Positions 18,803 to 27,665 of a stretch of DNA of 64,000 bases are shown here, in pieces (position 1 is the stretch's first letter; each line of letters starts with the position of its first letter). The notes below the pieces were generated by a model. That model worked only from the letters and a program-made list of their open reading frames with translations, had not been told where the DNA came from and did no database searches. Made by a program: the position numbers and the translations under genes. This DNA is from Leptospira terpstrae serovar Hualin str. LT 11-33 = ATCC 700639 (GTDB taxonomy: Bacteria > Spirochaetota > Leptospiria > Leptospirales > Leptospiraceae). The stretch spans positions 44,553 to 108,552 of the forward strand of contig NZ_AOGW02000015.1 of assembly GCF_000332495.1 (NCBI RefSeq). Direction: 5' to 3'.

Positions 18803-19036
18803 TTACCCCTTAAGTTTATCGATGAATTTAATTACATCGCCTACGGTTTGGATTTTTTCTGCGTCTTCATCAGAAATCTCCACACCAAACTCTTCTTCAA
18901 GAGCCATAACTAGTTCAACTGTATCAAGAGAGTCAGCACCAAGATCATTGATGAAGTGAGCTTCAGGTGTAACTTCTGATTCATCAACACCAAGTTGTTC
19001 TACGATGATTGACTTAATTTTTTCGAAATCTGCCAT
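18803..19036 (-). CDS. acpP: acyl carrier protein
   Basis: 77-residue acidic carrier that holds growing acyl chains on a 4'-phosphopantetheine arm. The attachment serine is S36 in the canonical [18 protein letters not shown]. Length and acidity are typical. A strong ribosome-binding site (GGAGG) sits 6 nt before the ATG at 19036. The plsX-fabG genes are about 5 kb away, so acpP is separate from the usual fab cluster here. Two leader hairpins (19052-19068, 19090-19115) suggest post-transcriptional control. Confidence 0.97.
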   Translation of the reverse strand: MADFEKIKSIIVEQLGVDESEVTPEAHFINDLGADSLDTVELVMALEEEFGVEISDEDAEKIQTVGDVIKFIDKLKG

Positions 19037-19415
19037 TTTATATCCTCCAGGCCACTGTTAATCAGTGGGGCAAGTGTTAAATCGTTTTCCGCTAGGTATA
19101 TATGTACGCCTAGCGTTTTTTTAAAATGAAATTGTCGGAATTTTTGGCAAGTCTAAATAGATTATTTTCCTCTTGAAACCTTTGACATCATTCTAACATC
19201 ACCTAACATATATTAACTTGGTTTGAAATCGTCCGATTTGCTGAGAAAAGAGAACAGAAGGCCTCAGCTTCCAGGCAATTTCCAAAATCCTGGCCTGATT
19301 TCCAATCCATTGCTCTATTTTAACAGATTTAACTTCTGCTATAGCAGAAACGGCTTCCCTTATCCCTACCTTATTCAGAAAACAATTCCAAGAATATTTT
19401 TTTAAGGAGAACTCC
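19037..19415. other. divergent regulatory region between acpP and the rhodanese lipoprotein gene
   Basis: 379 bp without a gene. It holds the acpP leader with a small hairpin CCACTG-TTAAT-CAGTGG (19052-19068) just before the Shine-Dalgarno and a second one at 19090-19122. A candidate rightward promoter is TTGACA (19182-19187) with TAACAT 16 bp on (19204-19209). A perfect 16-bp palindrome, TTCTGCTATAGCAGAA, lies at 19334-19349. AAGGAG before the ATG at 19416 is a good ribosome-binding site. The promoter is a moderate match; the rest of the ~200-nt leader shows no gene. Confidence 0.6.
19090..19122 (+). terminator. terminator-like hairpin in the acpP leader region
   Basis: CGCTAGG (19090-19096) pairs with CCTAGCG (19109-19115) and is followed by seven T on the plus strand. 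That is the form of a rightward intrinsic terminator, yet the only upstream plus-strand DNA is antisense to acpP. Read leftward it is a stem in the acpP 5' leader. Confidence 0.55.
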
Positions 19416-20909
19416 ATGATTCAAAAATGGACTCGAACACTCGCAACTTCCCTCCTACTTTCCTTCTCGGTATCCTGTGCAGAAAAGAAAGAAGACAACA
19501 ACACTCTACTGGCAGGACTACTTTTATTTGCTGCCAACCAAATCAAAGTGAATACAGCTAGTGATTTGGTAAACGAATCGGCAGATGATTATAACCAAAA
19601 CAATTGGGGTCTGATTACACCGCAAACTTTGGCTCGATTTCAAAGTAACTGGCAGGCAAACAAACCAAGCCATATTACAGGAAACCTAATCATATTACAA
19701 ACCGATGCAGCAGACCGCGTGGCAGGTGGTGCCGCTTCCCCATACGTCGCAGAAAATCCAAGCCAAGGCGTTTATGTCTATCTATTGGATGATTACAAAC
19801 CAGTGGATTTACCAAGTGGCGGATTTCGATTCAACCAAACAAGAGATACAGGACTTTTTTCCAGTTCAGTACGTTACCAAGCTAATGGAGCTTTTGTGGA
19901 TGATTGGCTAAAAACTTTTGGAATCAATCTTTCTAAAGACTTAGTTGTCTTTGCTGTGGGAACAGGAAACGGAATCACCGCTGGTGCCTATCCTGCCAAA
20001 GCAGTGGGAGCTGGTGCCGTACAAGATGTAACACGAGGAGTTTATTGGTTACGTTATTGGGGTGCAGACATTAAAAACCTCGCCATCCTCAATGGAAACC
20101 TGAACAAAAAAGCAACTGGTGCAGGAATTGCTCTATCTACAAGTCGTTCAGGAATCAACTTAGAACGAAATGCAGGATTTTCAGTAAAACAACTCCGTGT
20201 GGATAACACAGTCCTAACCTTAGGTTTAGAAGATGTATATGAGATAGCAAAAACCGGAGGAGCAGCAACAATTGCCGGACTTACATCTAAACAACAGATC
20301 ATTGATGCAAGGCCAGCAGCACAGTATGATGGGACAGCCCAAGGATTAAATGTTGCACGAAACGCTCTAGTTGTGAATCCAGCAAGCGCAGCTTATATCA
20401 CAACTTCCTACCAATCTTCTGGGGCACCGTCTGCAACAGCAGGGAACCAAACATTTGTTCCTTTTGAAGGAAGTATCAAATCCTCAAAAACATTCCCTTG
20501 GGCTGACTTACTCAGAGACAATGCAGACGGCTATGAGTTCTTAGACAAAGCAGCAATCAAAACACTTTTTGATACTACTCGTGCTGTTTACACACCAGGA
20601 ACTACCATTGTCAGCCAATGCCGTACAAACTTTGAAGCACAAGTAAATGGATTTGCTTCTTTAAATATCCTCGGATATCCAACTGTATATTATGATGGAT
20701 CCCTTGTGGAATGGACCGCACTTGTCGCAGGACATGGAACAGGAGCGGTAAACCAAGTTCCAGCTGATTTTAAATGGAGAACTGATACCTCAAGTATTTC
20801 CAACTTCCTTTGGTATAACGAACCAACACATGTAGTTCGACCGACAGTCAATCTCACGGCAACCACCACAAAAAAATTCATCCAAGAAGATAAGGCTTAC
20901 AAGTTCTAA
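19416..20909 (+). CDS. lipoprotein with tandem rhodanese (sulfurtransferase) domains
   Basis: 497 residues. The signal peptide ends SFSVSC (C at ~20), a spirochaete-type lipobox, so the mature protein is probably lipid-anchored in the envelope. Two rhodanese-like domains follow. Domain 1 (about 60-270) has KDLVVFAVGTGNG then VYWLRYWGADIKNLAILNGN, lacking a clear catalytic cysteine. Domain 2 (about 285-460) begins IIDARPAAQYDG, has the active-site cysteine in VSQCRTNFEAQ (usually YCRSGxRA), then NILGYPTVYYDGSLVEW. This is the layout of thiosulfate/3-mercaptopyruvate sulfurtransferases. Large insertions between motifs make it longer than the ~280-residue soluble enzymes. The altered loop makes activity uncertain. 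Monocistronic, with a terminator after it. Confidence 0.75.
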   Translation: MIQKWTRTLATSLLLSFSVSCAEKKEDNNTLLAGLLLFAANQIKVNTASDLVNESADDYNQNNWGLITPQTLARFQSNWQANKPSHITGNLIILQTDAADRVAGGAASPYVAENPSQGVYVYLLDDYKPVDLPSGGFRFNQTRDTGLFSSSVRYQANGAFVDDWLKTFGINLSKDLVVFAVGTGNGITAGAYPAKAVGAGAVQDVTRGVYWLRYWGADIKNLAILNGNLNKKATGAGIALSTSRSGINLERNAGFSVKQLRVDNTVLTLGLEDVYEIAKTGGAATIAGLTSKQQIIDARPAAQYDGTAQGLNVARNALVVNPASAAYITTSYQSSGAPSATAGNQTFVPFEGSIKSSKTFPWADLLRDNADGYEFLDKAAIKTLFDTTRAVYTPGTTIVSQCRTNFEAQVNGFASLNILGYPTVYYDGSLVEWTALVAGHGTGAVNQVPADFKWRTDTSSISNFLWYNEPTHVVRPTVNLTATTTKKFIQEDKAYKF

Positions 20910-20931
20910 TCTCTTTCCCAGTTTACACTTG

Positions 20932-20964
20932 GTCTCCTGGCATCTGCCGGGAGACATTCTTTTG
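20932..20964 (+). terminator. intrinsic terminator after the rhodanese lipoprotein gene
   Basis: GTCTCCTGGCA (20932-20942) and TGCCGGGAGAC (20945-20955) pair with one G-T wobble; in practice a 9-bp stem with loop CATCTG. The tail ATTCTTTT follows. It lies 22 bp after the stop codon. Confidence 0.7.
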
Positions 20965-21007
20965 AAATTCCCTTTGCAAGAATGTTTTTCCTAGTCAGTT
21001 TGTCTTT

Positions 21008-22912
21008 ATGGCAAGGAACGAAAAAGAAGAATCCATCCAAATTGGATTTAGAGAAACCATCACCCTAGTAGTACCATATTTTCAGAAAAAAATTTGGGGC
21101 CAGATCAAAGCAGTCGTCTGGATTGTCTTATACCTTGCGCTCTTTCAATTATTTATTTTACGAATCCCTATCAAAGAAGCTGGCCTCATCGCCTTGGGAA
21201 TCTCTGCTGTAGTCCTAGGTCTCACATTTTTTTTAGAAGGATTGTTTCTTGGACTTATGCCCTTGGGTGAGGCCTTAGGATTACGATTGCCACAAAAATT
21301 AGGAATCTTTAGCATCATGTTATTTTCTGTTTTTATGGGAGTTGGGGCAACTCTTGCCGAACCTGCCATATCCATACTACGTGCATGCGGTAGTAAAGTT
21401 CTACCTTGGGAGGCACCTCTCCTTTACTTTTTACTCAATGAAGGATCTCTTTATCTTTATTTATCCATAGCCATCGGTGTGGGAATTTCAGTAGTGTTTG
21501 GGATGTTGCGATTTTTATTTGGATTTTCTTTGATGAGGATCCTTGTCCCAACCATATTTATATTGTTAGGTGTAAGTATTTACGCCTATTTCGATGAAAA
21601 CTTAAAATTCATTTCAGGATTAGCTTGGGATTCAGGTGCCGTCACCACAGGACCCGTGACAGTTCCTCTGGTAGTGGCTTTAGGTATTGGAATCTCTAAG
21701 GTTGCTGAAAAAAACGAACAAAGCAGCGCCTATGGAGTTGTGACTCTTGCTTCTCTTTTCCCAGTGCTCTCTGTATTTCTTGTGGGAATGTATTTTTCAA
21801 ATCAATTACCCAAACCAATGCCAGAAGAAACTTTTTTCAAACAAGGCATCACTTTAGCGCAAGCAAAACTACTGCTTGGTGATTCCCATTGGACTTCTCC
21901 TATAAAAAAAGTATCCTTACCGAAAACTACTTCTGCACCGGAATTATATCAAAAAGCTAAAGAGATTATTTTCGGTGCCGTACAACTAGCAATAAGAGCA
22001 ATTCTTCCCCTTTCGATTTTTTTATTTTTATTTTTGGCATTCATACTTAGAGAAAAAATCCCTTACCCAGAAGAAGTTTTTTTAGGAATTGGTTTTTCCA
22101 TTATTGGTCTTACCATTTTTAATTTTGGGATTATCTTTGGACTAAACAAACTAGGAGACCAAGTGGGAGGGAAACTTCCCTCTACATTTCGTTCGATTGA
22201 ACTTGTGGACTCTACAAAATTCATTCCTAACTTCAATCCAAAATCAGTTTTAAAAGCCGTAAACGAAGAAGGTAAAGAAGAAAAATTTTTCTATCTCAAA
22301 GAACGAAAATCCTACACAGGAATTCCTTTCCATGAAGAGAATTGGAACCGAACCAATAAAGTTTACGAATACGTTCCCATCCATGGTCCCATATTTGGAA
22401 AAGAAGATAATTTATTAGGTTACTTAGTTGTTTTAGTATTTGCTTTCTTTTTGGGATACAGCGCCACCCTCGCAGAACCAGCATTATCTGCTCTTGGAAA
22501 AACAGTCGAAGAAACAACTGTAGGAACATTTCGTAAATCCCTCCTCATCCAATCAGTGGCTGTTGGTGTTGGCCTTGGTACTTTACTCGGGATGTTAAAG
22601 ATTTTACTAGAAATCCCACTGGTATGGATCTTAGTTCCGGTTTATCTATCCTTACTTGTTTTAAATACCTTCAGTAAATCAGAGTTTATCGATATTGCTT
22701 GGGATAGTGCCGGTGTCACGACGGGTCCCATCACAGTTCCATTAATCATCGCCATGGGACTCGGGATTGGAAACCAAATGGGCACAGTGGATGGATTCGG
22801 AATCCTTGCTGCAGCTTCTGCGTTTCCCATTCTTTCTGTTTTACTTATGGGTATGATGGTGGAAAAATCCCACAAACTCTCGTTACGTGATTCCGAGTTA
22901 AAAGAGAAATAA
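21008..22912 (+). CDS. DUF1538 family membrane protein, duplicated
   Basis: 634 residues with two homologous membrane halves (about 15-250 and 315-620). Each half carries the family signatures: GxxATLAEPA (GVGATLAEPAIS near 110; YSATLAEPALS near 485) and AWDSxxVTTGPxTVPL (near 210 and 575). That is DUF1538, an uncharacterised transporter-like family. The link between halves holds a soluble stretch (about 380-470). The next gene starts 1 bp after the stop and encodes PII-like repeats, suggesting a transporter or channel with a PII-type regulator, by analogy with AmtB-GlnK. Substrate unknown. No clear Shine-Dalgarno before the ATG. Confidence 0.8.
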   Translation: MARNEKEESIQIGFRETITLVVPYFQKKIWGQIKAVVWIVLYLALFQLFILRIPIKEAGLIALGISAVVLGLTFFLEGLFLGLMPLGEALGLRLPQKLGIFSIMLFSVFMGVGATLAEPAISILRACGSKVLPWEAPLLYFLLNEGSLYLYLSIAIGVGISVVFGMLRFLFGFSLMRILVPTIFILLGVSIYAYFDENLKFISGLAWDSGAVTTGPVTVPLVVALGIGISKVAEKNEQSSAYGVVTLASLFPVLSVFLVGMYFSNQLPKPMPEETFFKQGITLAQAKLLLGDSHWTSPIKKVSLPKTTSAPELYQKAKEIIFGAVQLAIRAILPLSIFLFLFLAFILREKIPYPEEVFLGIGFSIIGLTIFNFGIIFGLNKLGDQVGGKLPSTFRSIELVDSTKFIPNFNPKSVLKAVNEEGKEEKFFYLKERKSYTGIPFHEENWNRTNKVYEYVPIHGPIFGKEDNLLGYLVVLVFAFFLGYSATLAEPALSALGKTVEETTVGTFRKSLLIQSVAVGVGLGTLLGMLKILLEIPLVWILVPVYLSLLVLNTFSKSEFIDIAWDSAGVTTGPITVPLIIAMGLGIGNQMGTVDGFGILAAASAFPILSVLLMGMMVEKSHKLSLRDSELKEK

Positions 22913-22913
22913 A

Positions 22914-24038
22914 ATGAATTCAAAACAAAAAGCGATAAGAATTACAGCCATAGTTCATAGAGATTTAACTGACCTCGTTGTCTCTGCTTTAAAAAGAAAT
23001 AAAATCCACTATTTTCATATGGAAGCGGGAAGGTATCCCGTTCTTGCTAAACGTGGTCGGTTGTTATTCGATTTTTACCAAAACCACTCCATCATTGACA
23101 CACCTGTGACCATCTTTGAGGTTTTATCTGAGCCAATTGCAGAAAACTTTTTACTCACCCTCTTTCGGGATGCCGCAGAATTAAATATCCCAGGACATGG
23201 AACAGTATATTCGGAAACTGTCGACTTACACAGTCCCGTTCCTATTGATTATATCTTTACAACGGACGAAAAAAGTAAAGCCTTTGGTTTTTCTGGACTC
23301 ACTGGTCTTTTTTGTATCCTTCCTCGCGGATCGGCAGAACCCATTGCTCGTTTGCTTTTACAAAATGGAGTGGCTGTTCCTACCATCAGTTATGGAACAG
23401 GAACGGGTTTGCGTGATAAGTTGGGCCTATTACGGATCACCATTCCGAAAGAAAAAGAAATTTTAAAACTCATCGTCCACTCGTCTGACGCAGAACATGC
23501 GATGGATTTTATTATTGAAGTGGGTAGACTCGATTTGCCTGGGCGCGGATTTATCTTTGAATTTCCGGTGGGACGTGGATTGCTCAATACCAAGGTAAGT
23601 TTGGAAGGTCCTAAACAAGCAGCAAGTATGGACCAAATCATTTCCGCATTAGATCAGTTATATGGAAATATGGATTGGAGAAAAAAGTCCAACCAATTCC
23701 GCCAATCCACTCGCCATAGAAATTATTTCGAAGGGGTGAATGTTGTCCTCAATTGTAAGGAAGAAACAATGGAAACTGCCCTTGTGAGTTTAAGAAAAGT
23801 AGGAGTTTCTAGCTCTACAATTTCAATAAACAAACTCATCCATTCTCAAAATGAAAAGAATGCTTTCACTCCGGCAAGAGAAGTGGCAAACCTTCTCATC
23901 CCCAAAAAAAATCTACCTGAAGTACTCAGTGAATTAGATGAACTTGGTTTTTTCGGGGAAGAAATGGAAGGAATTGCCTATACAATGGAGATCCCAAAAG
24001 CATTTTCTTACCAATCGAAACTCACCAAAAATAAATGA
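22914..24038 (+). CDS. tandem PII-like regulatory protein, partner of DUF1538
   Basis: 374 residues that read as PII-like ferredoxin-fold repeats. Repeat 1 (about 5-105) has ITAIVHRDLTDLVVSALKRNKI and NIPGHGTVYS, like the PII T-loop region. Repeat 2 (about 120-215) ends DLPGRGFIFEFPVGRG. Repeat 3 (about 265-365) has VNVVLNCKEETMETALVSLRKVG and ELGFFGEEMEGIAYTMEI. Canonical PII is one ~112-residue repeat that trimerises; three fused repeats could form a pseudo-trimer as one chain. It starts 1 bp after the DUF1538 stop. The PII reading is by pattern; ligand and uridylylation sites were not identified. Confidence 0.7.
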   Translation: MNSKQKAIRITAIVHRDLTDLVVSALKRNKIHYFHMEAGRYPVLAKRGRLLFDFYQNHSIIDTPVTIFEVLSEPIAENFLLTLFRDAAELNIPGHGTVYSETVDLHSPVPIDYIFTTDEKSKAFGFSGLTGLFCILPRGSAEPIARLLLQNGVAVPTISYGTGTGLRDKLGLLRITIPKEKEILKLIVHSSDAEHAMDFIIEVGRLDLPGRGFIFEFPVGRGLLNTKVSLEGPKQAASMDQIISALDQLYGNMDWRKKSNQFRQSTRHRNYFEGVNVVLNCKEETMETALVSLRKVGVSSSTISINKLIHSQNEKNAFTPAREVANLLIPKKNLPEVLSELDELGFFGEEMEGIAYTMEIPKAFSYQSKLTKNK

Positions 24039-24079
24039 AATACCCCTCAAAACGGTCGTTATCCGGAAAGAGGGGTATT
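24039..24079. terminator. hairpin terminator between convergent genes
   Basis: AATACCCCTC (24039-24048) and GAGGGGTATT (24070-24079) form a perfect 10-bp stem with a 21-nt loop, beginning directly after the TGA stop of the PII-like gene. The T run after it is poor, so termination may be partial. Confidence 0.6.
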
Positions 24080-24163
24080 GTTAAATCAATCATATTTGGA
24101 TTACTTTAAATGTTGCCCATGATGTTTTCATCCTGACCAACAATCCATAAGATCTATTTTATC

Positions 24164-24925
24164 TTAGTGACCGCCACCTGGTAAAAATCCACCACCATTG
24201 ATATCTAAGATATGTCCTGTGATAAAGGATGAGGCATCCGATGCAAGGAATGCAATTCCGTTAGCGATGTCTTCTGGAAGACCAGCACGTTTGAGTGGGA
24301 TTGCTTGTACCATACCATGTCTGATATTTTCAGGGATAGCTTCTGTCATTTCAGTCGCAATAAAACCGGGAGCAATCGCATTACAGCGAACTTTTCTAGA
24401 AGCCATTTCAAGAGCCACAGCTTTTGTAAAACCAATCACACCTGCTTTGGATGCAGAATAATTTGTTTGTCCAATGTTTCCGTTTTCACCAGAGATAGAG
24501 GAAAGGTTGATGATAGATCCACCATTTTCTTGTTTCATCATGACTTTGATGGCTGCTTGTGTACAAAGATAAGTTCCAGTAAGATTCACTGCAATGACAG
24601 CATCCCACTGCTCTTTTTTCATTCTCATAAGGAGTGTATCACGAGTGATCCCAGCGTTATTCACAAGGATGTCCACTGTTCCAAATTCTTTTTTAGCGGA
24701 ATCAATTAGTTTTTGTGCATCTTCTTCAACAGAAACATTTGCCACAACTGCAATCGCTTTGTAACCTTTGGATTTTAATTCTTCCGCAGTAGCATTGGTT
24801 GCTTCTGGGTTCATATCCGCTACAACGATGTTGGCTCCAAGAGAAGCAAGTTTCAAACAAGTTGCTTTTCCAATTCCTCTTGCCCCGCCTGTTACGATGG
24901 CTGTTTTTCCTGATAAACTAATCAT
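24164..24925 (-). CDS. fabG: 3-oxoacyl-[acyl-carrier-protein] reductase
   Basis: 253-residue short-chain dehydrogenase that reduces beta-ketoacyl-ACP with NADPH. The cofactor motif TGGARGIG is at 12-19, NNAG near 90, and the Ser-Tyr-Lys triad lies in NLSSISGENG and YSASKAG (about 143, 156, 160). The C-terminal FLASDASSFITGHILDINGGGF is characteristic. Its position after rpmF-plsX supports FabG over a general SDR, although PhaB-like acetoacetyl-CoA reductases look similar. Confidence 0.85.
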   Translation of the reverse strand: MISLSGKTAIVTGGARGIGKATCLKLASLGANIVVADMNPEATNATAEELKSKGYKAIAVVANVSVEEDAQKLIDSAKKEFGTVDILVNNAGITRDTLLMRMKKEQWDAVIAVNLTGTYLCTQAAIKVMMKQENGGSIINLSSISGENGNIGQTNYSASKAGVIGFTKAVALEMASRKVRCNAIAPGFIATEMTEAIPENIRHGMVQAIPLKRAGLPEDIANGIAFLASDASSFITGHILDINGGGFLPGGGH

Positions 24926-25000
24926 TTGGTTTTTTCCTCTTCTTTTCTAATTCCTAAAGTATTTTCTAAATGAAATGAATCTAAATGAATCCTTTTGTAT

Positions 25001-26023
25001 TTATACCGAATCACTCAAAAGAGTTTTGTATTCGCCAAGTCTTGTTCGAATTCGATCGTTAATTCCGTGTTTGGCGCACTCTGAGATGACACGCACTGCA
25101 TTTTTTACTGCGAGTGCATTTGAAGAACCATGACCAATCATACAAATCCCTTCTACACCAAGAAGAAGGGCACCACCATATTCCGCATAGTCTAAACGTT
25201 TTTTTACAGCTGTAAAAGTTGATTTTAAAAGCAATGCTCCTGTTTGAGCAAGACTTGATTGTCTTATAGAATTCTTTAAAACATTGAATATAGATTTAGC
25301 AAGTCCTTCTGTTGCTTTCAGAACAATGTTCCCTATAAATCCATCGCAAACAACAACATCCACTTCACGCCCACCACCATAAAGATCGCGGCCTTCTACG
25401 TTTCCGACAAAGTTAAATGGTATTTTTTTTAACAGGTCAAAGGTTTTGACAGAGACTGTATTTCCTTTTTTATCTTCTTCCCCATTAGAGAGGATTCCAA
25501 CTTTTGGATTTTGGATTCCAAAAAGTTCACGGGCATAAATTTCACCCATCACAGCAAATTGAGCAAGGTATTCAGGTTTACAATCAACGTTTGCGCCAGC
25601 GTCTAACAAAAGAACAGGTGGTCCTTCTTCTCTAGGAATATGAGCAGCTATGGGAGGTCGTAGAACGCCAGGCAGGCGACCTAAGTGAAGTAATGCGGCA
25701 GCCATAGTAGCACCTGTGTTTCCCGGAGAAAACACACCGATACATTCTTTATCTGCCACTAAACGAACTGCTTTGACTACGGAAGAATCCTCCATAGCGC
25801 GGACTGCTATGGATGGAGAATCATTCATACCTATGATTTCGGTAGAATGAATGACACGGATTTTCTCAGTGTCATAATCAAATTTTAACAGGATATCAAG
25901 TAACTCTTGTTCGTCGCCAACTAAGGAAACTGACAGTCCGAATTCTCGTACTGCCAGTACCGCGCCCTCGACGATACCTTCAGGGCCGTAATCTCCGCTC
26001 ATCGCGTCCACGGCGACCCACAT
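25001..26023 (-). CDS. plsX: phosphate acyltransferase PlsX
   Basis: 340 residues. It makes acyl-phosphate from acyl-ACP, the first step of phospholipid synthesis with PlsY. Family stretches: [19 protein letters not shown] at the N-terminus, [32 protein letters not shown] near 85, and [21 protein letters not shown] near 225. It begins 5 bp after the rpmF stop, the widespread rpmF-plsX order, and fabG follows 75 bp on. Confidence 0.95.
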   Translation of the reverse strand: MWVAVDAMSGDYGPEGIVEGAVLAVREFGLSVSLVGDEQELLDILLKFDYDTEKIRVIHSTEIIGMNDSPSIAVRAMEDSSVVKAVRLVADKECIGVFSPGNTGATMAAALLHLGRLPGVLRPPIAAHIPREEGPPVLLLDAGANVDCKPEYLAQFAVMGEIYARELFGIQNPKVGILSNGEEDKKGNTVSVKTFDLLKKIPFNFVGNVEGRDLYGGGREVDVVVCDGFIGNIVLKATEGLAKSIFNVLKNSIRQSSLAQTGALLLKSTFTAVKKRLDYAEYGGALLLGVEGICMIGHGSSNALAVKNAVRVISECAKHGINDRIRTRLGEYKTLLSDSV

Positions 26024-26028
26024 AATGG

Positions 26029-26229
26029 TTAGTTATCTTCGGTCGTTTTTTTAACTTTTTGAGCGACTACGAGTTTTCCCTTATAAAAACCGCAATAAGG
26101 GCAAACACGGTGGGACAGAACAAATGAACCACAATTGGAACACGGGTTTAAGTTAGGCTTGCCTATCGCGTGATGGGCTCTTTTCGTTCTAACTTTCGAT
26201 TTTGATTTACGTCTCTTTGGGACTGCCAT
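26029..26229 (-). CDS. rpmF: 50S ribosomal protein L32
   Basis: 66 residues beginning [19 protein letters not shown], the conserved L32 start, then a four-cysteine zinc ribbon (CSNCG ... CPYCG). This is the zinc-binding form of L32; no C-minus paralogue is in the window. A GAGGAT Shine-Dalgarno precedes the ATG. First gene of the rpmF-plsX-fabG set. Confidence 0.96.
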   Translation of the reverse strand: MAVPKRRKSKSKVRTKRAHHAIGKPNLNPCSNCGSFVLSHRVCPYCGFYKGKLVVAQKVKKTTEDN

Positions 26230-26245
26230 GGCTATCCTCTATGGA

Positions 26246-26251
26246 ATTATA
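26246..26251 (-). promoter_or_regulatory. candidate -10 element for rpmF-plsX-fabG
   Basis: A perfect TATAAT reads leftward at 26251-26246, 16 bp before the rpmF start codon. The -35 region is poor and the implied leader only ~10 nt, but the Shine-Dalgarno GAGGAT fits within it. This would separate rpmF from hisG upstream. Confidence 0.4.
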
Positions 26252-26296
26252 ACTGGTTTTTACTATGTTTTGGAAAACGAATGTGAAAACAATATT

Positions 26297-26911
26297 TTAA
26301 TTTTCTAGGCTCTCGATAAGAGACCGTAATTCGGTGTGTTTATGATAAAAAGCGGAGCGATTGCATACCAAACGGGCTGTACTGTATAAAATGGACTCAA
26401 ATTCCTTCAGTCCATTGGCTTTTAATGTCCCCCCGGTAGAAACTAAATCCACAATGCAGTCGGAAAGCCCTACAATCGGCGCCAGTTCAATCGAACCATA
26501 AAGTTTGATAATTTCGCAAGAAATCCCTTTGGAAAAAAAATATTCCCGAGTCAGGTTAGGGTATTTGGTCGCCACTCGCACTTTGGAGCGTTTTGCAAAT
26601 AGATCAAAGTCGGGAAAAGAGGCAAGAGAGAGCCGACAGGCTCCCAGTTTTAAATCCACTGGAGCAATCAGGTCAAATCCCCCTTCCTTTAGGATGTCCC
26701 AACCTACAATTCCGGCGTCAGCGGCAGCTTCTTCCACATAGGTGCAAACATCTTGGGATCTGACAAATAAAAGACGAAGACGTTTGTCTTCTGAGACAAA
26801 GGTAAGTTCTTTTGAACCTTCGGATGGCAAAGTGTTTAGCCATCCTTTGGATTGCAAAAGAATTGCAGTTTCTTCGGCAAGCCTACCTTTCGGAAGAGCC
26901 AAAGTCAACAT
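26297..26911 (-). CDS. hisG: ATP phosphoribosyltransferase, short form
   Basis: First enzyme of histidine synthesis, joining ATP and PRPP. 204 residues, the short form that lacks the C-terminal histidine-binding domain and normally needs HisZ for activity and feedback; hisZ is not in this window. Recognised by LALPKGRL at the start, [11 protein letters not shown] near 65 and the PRPP loop [16 protein letters not shown] near 153. It begins 3 bp after the TPR gene stops, so it is part of the cmk-rpsA-TPR-hisG string. Confidence 0.93.
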   Translation of the reverse strand: MLTLALPKGRLAEETAILLQSKGWLNTLPSEGSKELTFVSEDKRLRLLFVRSQDVCTYVEEAAADAGIVGWDILKEGGFDLIAPVDLKLGACRLSLASFPDFDLFAKRSKVRVATKYPNLTREYFFSKGISCEIIKLYGSIELAPIVGLSDCIVDLVSTGGTLKANGLKEFESILYSTARLVCNRSAFYHKHTELRSLIESLEN

Positions 26912-26914
26912 AGG

Positions 26915-27661
26915 TTAGTTTTTCCCGAGTTTTAAGAGTAAATAACTGGAAAGGAGTTTCACATCTTCTCCAGATTCTGCACTTTCCAACTTAACTGCTT
27001 TTTCCAGATACTGCTTGGCTCCCGCCTTATCCCCGTTAAGGTAAGACAATCGTCCCGCTTGGTAATAAGCCCAAGCTTTAAATCCATTCAGTTCTCTAGC
27101 AGGTTCAATCACGGTAGCAGCAATCTTATAGTTTTCTAAAGACTTCGCATTGTTTTTTTCCCGTTCTCGGTAATTGCCAGCAATGTAAAAATAAAGGGCT
27201 TTGATTTCTTTAGGAGTATCAATTTTTTTAGCAGCATCTTCCAAGTATCCGGCAGCTTTTCCGAATTCCCCTTTTTCCGCATAGAGTTTCGAGAGGTCTT
27301 TCCAAACCCGAAGTTCCATTTTACCGGTACTTTGGTTTTGTAAAAACACTTCTAAACTTTGGATTTGAGCATCAAGCCCCACTTTTGATTTTTGGTGGGT
27401 GAGTTTCAAATCTTCCAAAGTTACCGTTTCTTTTTCAAAAAGATAAGCACGGTATTCGAAAAATCCGATGATGACAGCTAACACAACAATAGCGGAAGCA
27501 AGACTGATAAAAACAGACTTACGGTTTCGAGCTAAAAAATGTGTGAACTTTAAAAAAGCGAGTTCTGCTTTGGAACCTTCAAAATCAGCGAACTCATCTT
27601 TTTGGATGAGTTCGGCTTGTTTCTTTTGTTCGAGTGGGTTTTTTTTATGAAACTTATCCAT
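26915..27661 (-). CDS. membrane-anchored TPR protein
   Basis: 248 residues. A charged N-terminus in the cytoplasm, one transmembrane helix (about 52-72) and a periplasmic TPR domain (about 95-245; for example YAEKGEFGKAAGYLEDAAK, YYQAGRLSYLNGDKAGAKQYLEKAV). This layout matches YfgM/AncA-type proteins that work with the SecYEG/SurA chaperone network, but sequence alone does not prove that role. It lies 4 bp after rpsA. Confidence 0.7.
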   Translation of the reverse strand: MDKFHKKNPLEQKKQAELIQKDEFADFEGSKAELAFLKFTHFLARNRKSVFISLASAIVVLAVIIGFFEYRAYLFEKETVTLEDLKLTHQKSKVGLDAQIQSLEVFLQNQSTGKMELRVWKDLSKLYAEKGEFGKAAGYLEDAAKKIDTPKEIKALYFYIAGNYREREKNNAKSLENYKIAATVIEPARELNGFKAWAYYQAGRLSYLNGDKAGAKQYLEKAVKLESAESGEDVKLLSSYLLLKLGKN

Positions 27662-27665
27662 GGAC

